Origin: Coniochaeta sp. PMI_546 | Taxonomy: Eukaryota > Ascomycota > Sordariomycetes > Coniochaetales > Coniochaetaceae | Direction of reading: 5' to 3' | Assembly (NCBI GenBank): GCA_021432605.1 | Contig: MU271148.1 | Span: 1,991,362-2,055,361 of the forward strand | Length of the DNA: 64,000 nt | In this document: positions 63,605 to 64,000 of the stretch, one piece after another | Position numbering within the stretch: the stretch's first letter is position 1 | Layout: every line of letters starts with the position of its first letter | Notes under the pieces: model-generated | The model's database searches: none | What the model saw: only the letters and a program-made list of their open reading frames with translations | What the model was told of the DNA's origin: nothing | Position numbers and translations under genes: made by a program

Positions 63605-64000
63605 ATGCAGGCGCCCTCTATGCCAAATCAGAAGCGCAAACGCGGTGGCCCGGCCGCATCGTCAGTTGCTGCCAACGACGCGTCGCAACGCGCTACGAGA
63701 GGCCGCGCGACAGGCAAAGAACCAGAAGTAGCAGCAGACGACCCGCCCCCCAAGGAGTCAACCGTGGCTGAGAACAAGGAAAATGAGAAGCGCGGCAACC
63801 GAGGTCGCGCGAGGAAAGGAGAATCACAGTTGGTCGAGGAGAAGGCAGATGCCGCGACTAGCGAGGTACGACGTAGTAAAAGAGACAGGCGGTCTGCAGA
63901 CGATAGTCCATGGTGGATATCCAGGTCTCATGGTGCAGAGGAGGAAGAAGAGGATGCCGGTGACACTTCGGCCCCGCCCAAGAAGCGTCCGCGGGTGTCG
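63605..64000 (+). CDS. N-terminal part of an unrecognised basic nuclear protein (cut by window edge)
   Basis: From ATG 63605 (context CAAGATGC) the frame stays open for 132 codons to the end of the window. The product begins MQAPSMPNQKRKRGGPAASS and is rich in Lys, Arg, Glu and Ala with bipartite nuclear-signal-like clusters (NQKRKRGG, KRGNRGRARKGE, PPKKRPRV). A compact motif RRSKRDRRSADDSPWW precedes an acidic run. It is very likely a nuclear, possibly chromatin or kinetochore-associated protein. I have a faint memory of similar RRSxRxRRSxxxPWW leaders in fungal inner-kinetochore (CENP-Q/Fta7-type) proteins, but cannot support that call from this fragment. An intron downstream cannot be excluded. 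Confidence 0.7.
   Translation, partial: MQAPSMPNQKRKRGGPAASSVAANDASQRATRGRATGKEPEVAADDPPPKESTVAENKENEKRGNRGRARKGESQLVEEKADAATSEVRRSKRDRRSADDSPWWISRSHGAEEEEEDAGDTSAPPKKRPRVS

Noticed and set aside
1-64000. Transposons, virus-like elements or a biosynthetic cluster
   Set aside because: No transposase, reverse transcriptase, integrase, long terminal repeats, or run of tailoring enzymes was seen on either strand.

Overview
The window is nuclear DNA of a filamentous ascomycete (Pezizomycotina, most likely a Sordariomycete). The evidence is short introns (mostly 50-80 nt) with CTAAC/CTGAC-like branch sites, dense genes on both strands, two-gene fungal ATP-citrate lyase, and clear DASH Dad2, Cnl2/Nkp2, Gde1 and GH72 genes. 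I see no transposon, virus-like element, rRNA, convincing tRNA or CRISPR. The content is ordinary core genome: 25 protein genes, one of them cut by the right edge. Exon coordinates were read by hand from splice sites and reading phase; nothing was checked against transcripts or databases.

Layout. 0.9-8 kb: an unrecognised disordered protein (minus), then DAD2 (minus) head to head with shugoshin SGO1 (plus). 8-11 kb: retromer VPS29 (minus) and alanine:glyoxylate aminotransferase AGX1 (plus), divergent. 13-16.7 kb: exportin CRM1 (plus). 17.6-18.5 kb: LicD-family secreted protein (minus). 21.4-25.5 kb: peroxisomal ABC half-transporter PXA2-like (minus) and a PGA1-like ER protein (plus), divergent. 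25.9-27.2 kb: WW-domain protein (minus). 28.5-32.2 kb: SPX-ankyrin-GDPD protein GDE1 (minus). 33.5-35.9 kb: mitochondrial PPR-like protein (minus). 36.4-39.4 kb: three plus-strand zinc-binding proteins in a row (CZIB/DUF866, Rpr2/Snm1-like, ZPR1). 40.1-42.4 kb: unrecognised nuclear-type protein. 43.6-46.9 kb: SEN54 and a UBL-WLM metalloprotease (both minus). 48.4-50.1 kb: GPI-anchored GH72 glucanosyltransferase (plus). 50.7-56.5 kb: ACL2 and ACL1, divergent across a 1.9-kb spacer. 57.5 kb: mitochondrial ribosomal protein uL30m. 58.4-60.7 kb: EAF3 (MRG15 type) with an unusually long intron. 61 kb: CNL2/NKP2 kinetochore protein. 61.9-62.9 kb: thioredoxin-like membrane protein. 63.6 kb to the end: start of an unrecognised basic nuclear protein.

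How the genes relate. ACL1 and ACL2 make the two subunits of one enzyme that supplies cytosolic acetyl-CoA; their shared spacer probably holds common control elements. DAD2, SGO1 and CNL2/NKP2 all act at kinetochores, and the first two share a 0.5-kb divergent promoter. No pathogenicity island, secondary-metabolite cluster or transferred segment is visible. The feature most worth a second look is the 1.18-kb EAF3 intron, which holds an in-frame candidate alternative first exon that would join the MRG domain without the chromo barrel.
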